From a bacterium BMS3Bbin14 (lineage in GTDB: Bacteria > Desulfobacterota > Desulfobulbia > Desulfobulbales > Desulfobulbaceae): 64,000 nucleotides of DNA. The stretch is taken from NCBI GenBank assembly GCA_002897615.1, contig BDTX01000021.1, forward strand, positions 62,001 through 126,000, written 5' to 3'. Shown one piece after another: positions 63,168 to 64,000 of this stretch; position 1 is the stretch's first letter; every line of letters starts with the position of its first letter. The position numbers were made by a program, and so were the translations under genes. Below the pieces are notes generated by a model. It saw nothing but the letters and a program-made list of their open reading frames with translations. It made no database searches and was not told the DNA's origin.

Positions 63168-63449
63168 GTCCTTTTTATTTGATTTTCGAATTGTTATCTT
63201 GATTTTTTCACCGTTGTAATTTTGTTTTAACCCTTTAGCTACAGCCATTGAGGCAGCCAAAGAGCCAACGGCAGATTCGACCCCCTTGTTTCACAGCCCG
63301 GCGGCTCGACTCTTTGCAGAACTGCCGCCCAGAGGCAGGACATCCGCAAATACGCTATCCACGCCCGGAATGCTTCTGGCCTGTGGATGTTCTGGAGCTT
63401 ACAGAAAAATTGACAGGAAATTAAGTTTTGATATATATGGGGATTGACC

Positions 63450-64000
63450 ATGAAAAAGAATAAAGACAAAACGCGCAAACTGACGGTTCGGGATGAAGTG
63501 ACTGATTTTCTGCTTTATACCGCACCTGATGGGGCGGTGAAAGTTGAATGTTTCCTGCATGAAGAAACGATCTGGCTGCCGCAGAAACGCATTGCCGAAT
63601 TGTTTGGAGTCGGTATCCCCGCCATCTCCAAGCACTTAAAGAATATATTTGAAAGTGGAGAATTGCAGGAAAAAGAGGTTATTTCCATTTTGGAAACAAC
63701 CACTCAACACGGTGCTATAGAAGAGAAAACACAAACACAAGCTACCAAGTTTTACAATCTGGATGCCATTATCTCTGTCGGTTACCGCGTCAATTCTTCA
63801 CGTGCCACACAGTTCCGAATCTGGGCTACCAAAATGCTCAAGGAATACATCATTAAGGGCTTTGCGCTGGACGATGAACGGCTGAAAAACGGCCGTTATT
63901 TCGGGCAGAACTACTTCCGGGAACTACTGGAGCGCGTTCGTTCCATTCGCGCATCCGAACGCCGGATTTACCAGCAGATTACCGACATTTTTGCCGAGTG
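63450..64000 (+). CDS. RhuM-family protein (3' end beyond window)
   Basis: 183 codons visible from ATG 63450 (GGGGA site upstream). TVRDEVTDFLLYTAPDGAVK, ETIWLPQKRIAELFGVGIPA, YNLDAIISVGYRVNSSRATQ and RIWATKMLKEYIIKGFALDD are the family core. RhuM-type proteins (about 330 residues) occur in accessory islands, often between type I restriction genes; function unknown. Confidence 0.88.
   Translation, partial: MKKNKDKTRKLTVRDEVTDFLLYTAPDGAVKVECFLHEETIWLPQKRIAELFGVGIPAISKHLKNIFESGELQEKEVISILETTTQHGAIEEKTQTQATKFYNLDAIISVGYRVNSSRATQFRIWATKMLKEYIIKGFALDDERLKNGRYFGQNYFRELLERVRSIRASERRIYQQITDIFAE

Overview
The window looks like a chromosomal stretch of a mesophilic Desulfobacterota (former Deltaproteobacteria) bacterium, most likely near Desulfobulbales. 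This is inferred from gene content: a PxxKW cysteine-rich small protein, a periplasmic-type NiFe uptake hydrogenase with b-type cytochrome and full Hyp set, a two-subunit pyruvate carboxylase, an AmmeMemoRadiSam A protein, and an exosortase-A (PEP-CTERM) type exopolysaccharide locus. No single marker fixes the genus.

Layout. 1-9.2 kb: kup potassium transporter (cut by the window edge), tRNA-Leu(UAA), a TrkA-type K+ channel, then a leftward dsb-phoH-ybeY/pdxJ operon in which YbeY and PdxJ share one frame, a ParB-domain protein, IHF-alpha and PilC. 9.3-24.7 kb: housekeeping genes (PxxKW protein, ugd, yggS, tatD, nitroreductase, coaBC, iron alcohol dehydrogenase, yjgA, PCC-domain protein, pycB, pycA, subtilase). 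24.8-35.3 kb: leftward hydrogenase locus in the order hypF-C-D-E, small, large, cytochrome b, protease, hypA, hypB. 35.4-41.4 kb: bioA, bioB, a YkgJ-like protein, an AMMECR1 protein, rtcB and a small ACT-like protein. 41.4-54.8 kb: lower-GC exopolysaccharide/PEP-CTERM locus: ATPase-OmpA fusion, one PEP-CTERM protein, PrsT-like TPR lipoprotein, chain-length determinant, tyrosine kinase, sugar transferase, sigma-54 activator and a PilZ-related protein, with two good sigma-54 promoters. 55.2-58.2 kb: pilB/gspE, smpB and tmRNA. 58.2-64 kb: an accessory zone with broken REP-associated transposase genes, minisatellites, a beheaded ATPase, an SEC-C protein with two uncharacterised neighbours, and a RhuM-type gene entering from the right.

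The most striking feature is a family of about 220-bp non-autonomous elements (called A here), with CCTGAATCC termini and, at several sites, clear 5-bp target duplications. There are six full-length copies, four shorter deletion derivatives and one fragment in 57 kb. They sit in gene junctions and repeatedly lend codons to neighbours: they supply the stop codons of bioA and bioB, touch the start of the hydrogenase protease, and at gspE/smpB the target duplication has copied the overlapping stop and start codons so both genes survive. A second palindromic family (B) occurs three times plus fragments, once with an A element nested in it, and two other fold-back elements (C, D) flank yjgA. No transposase able to move A is present in the window.
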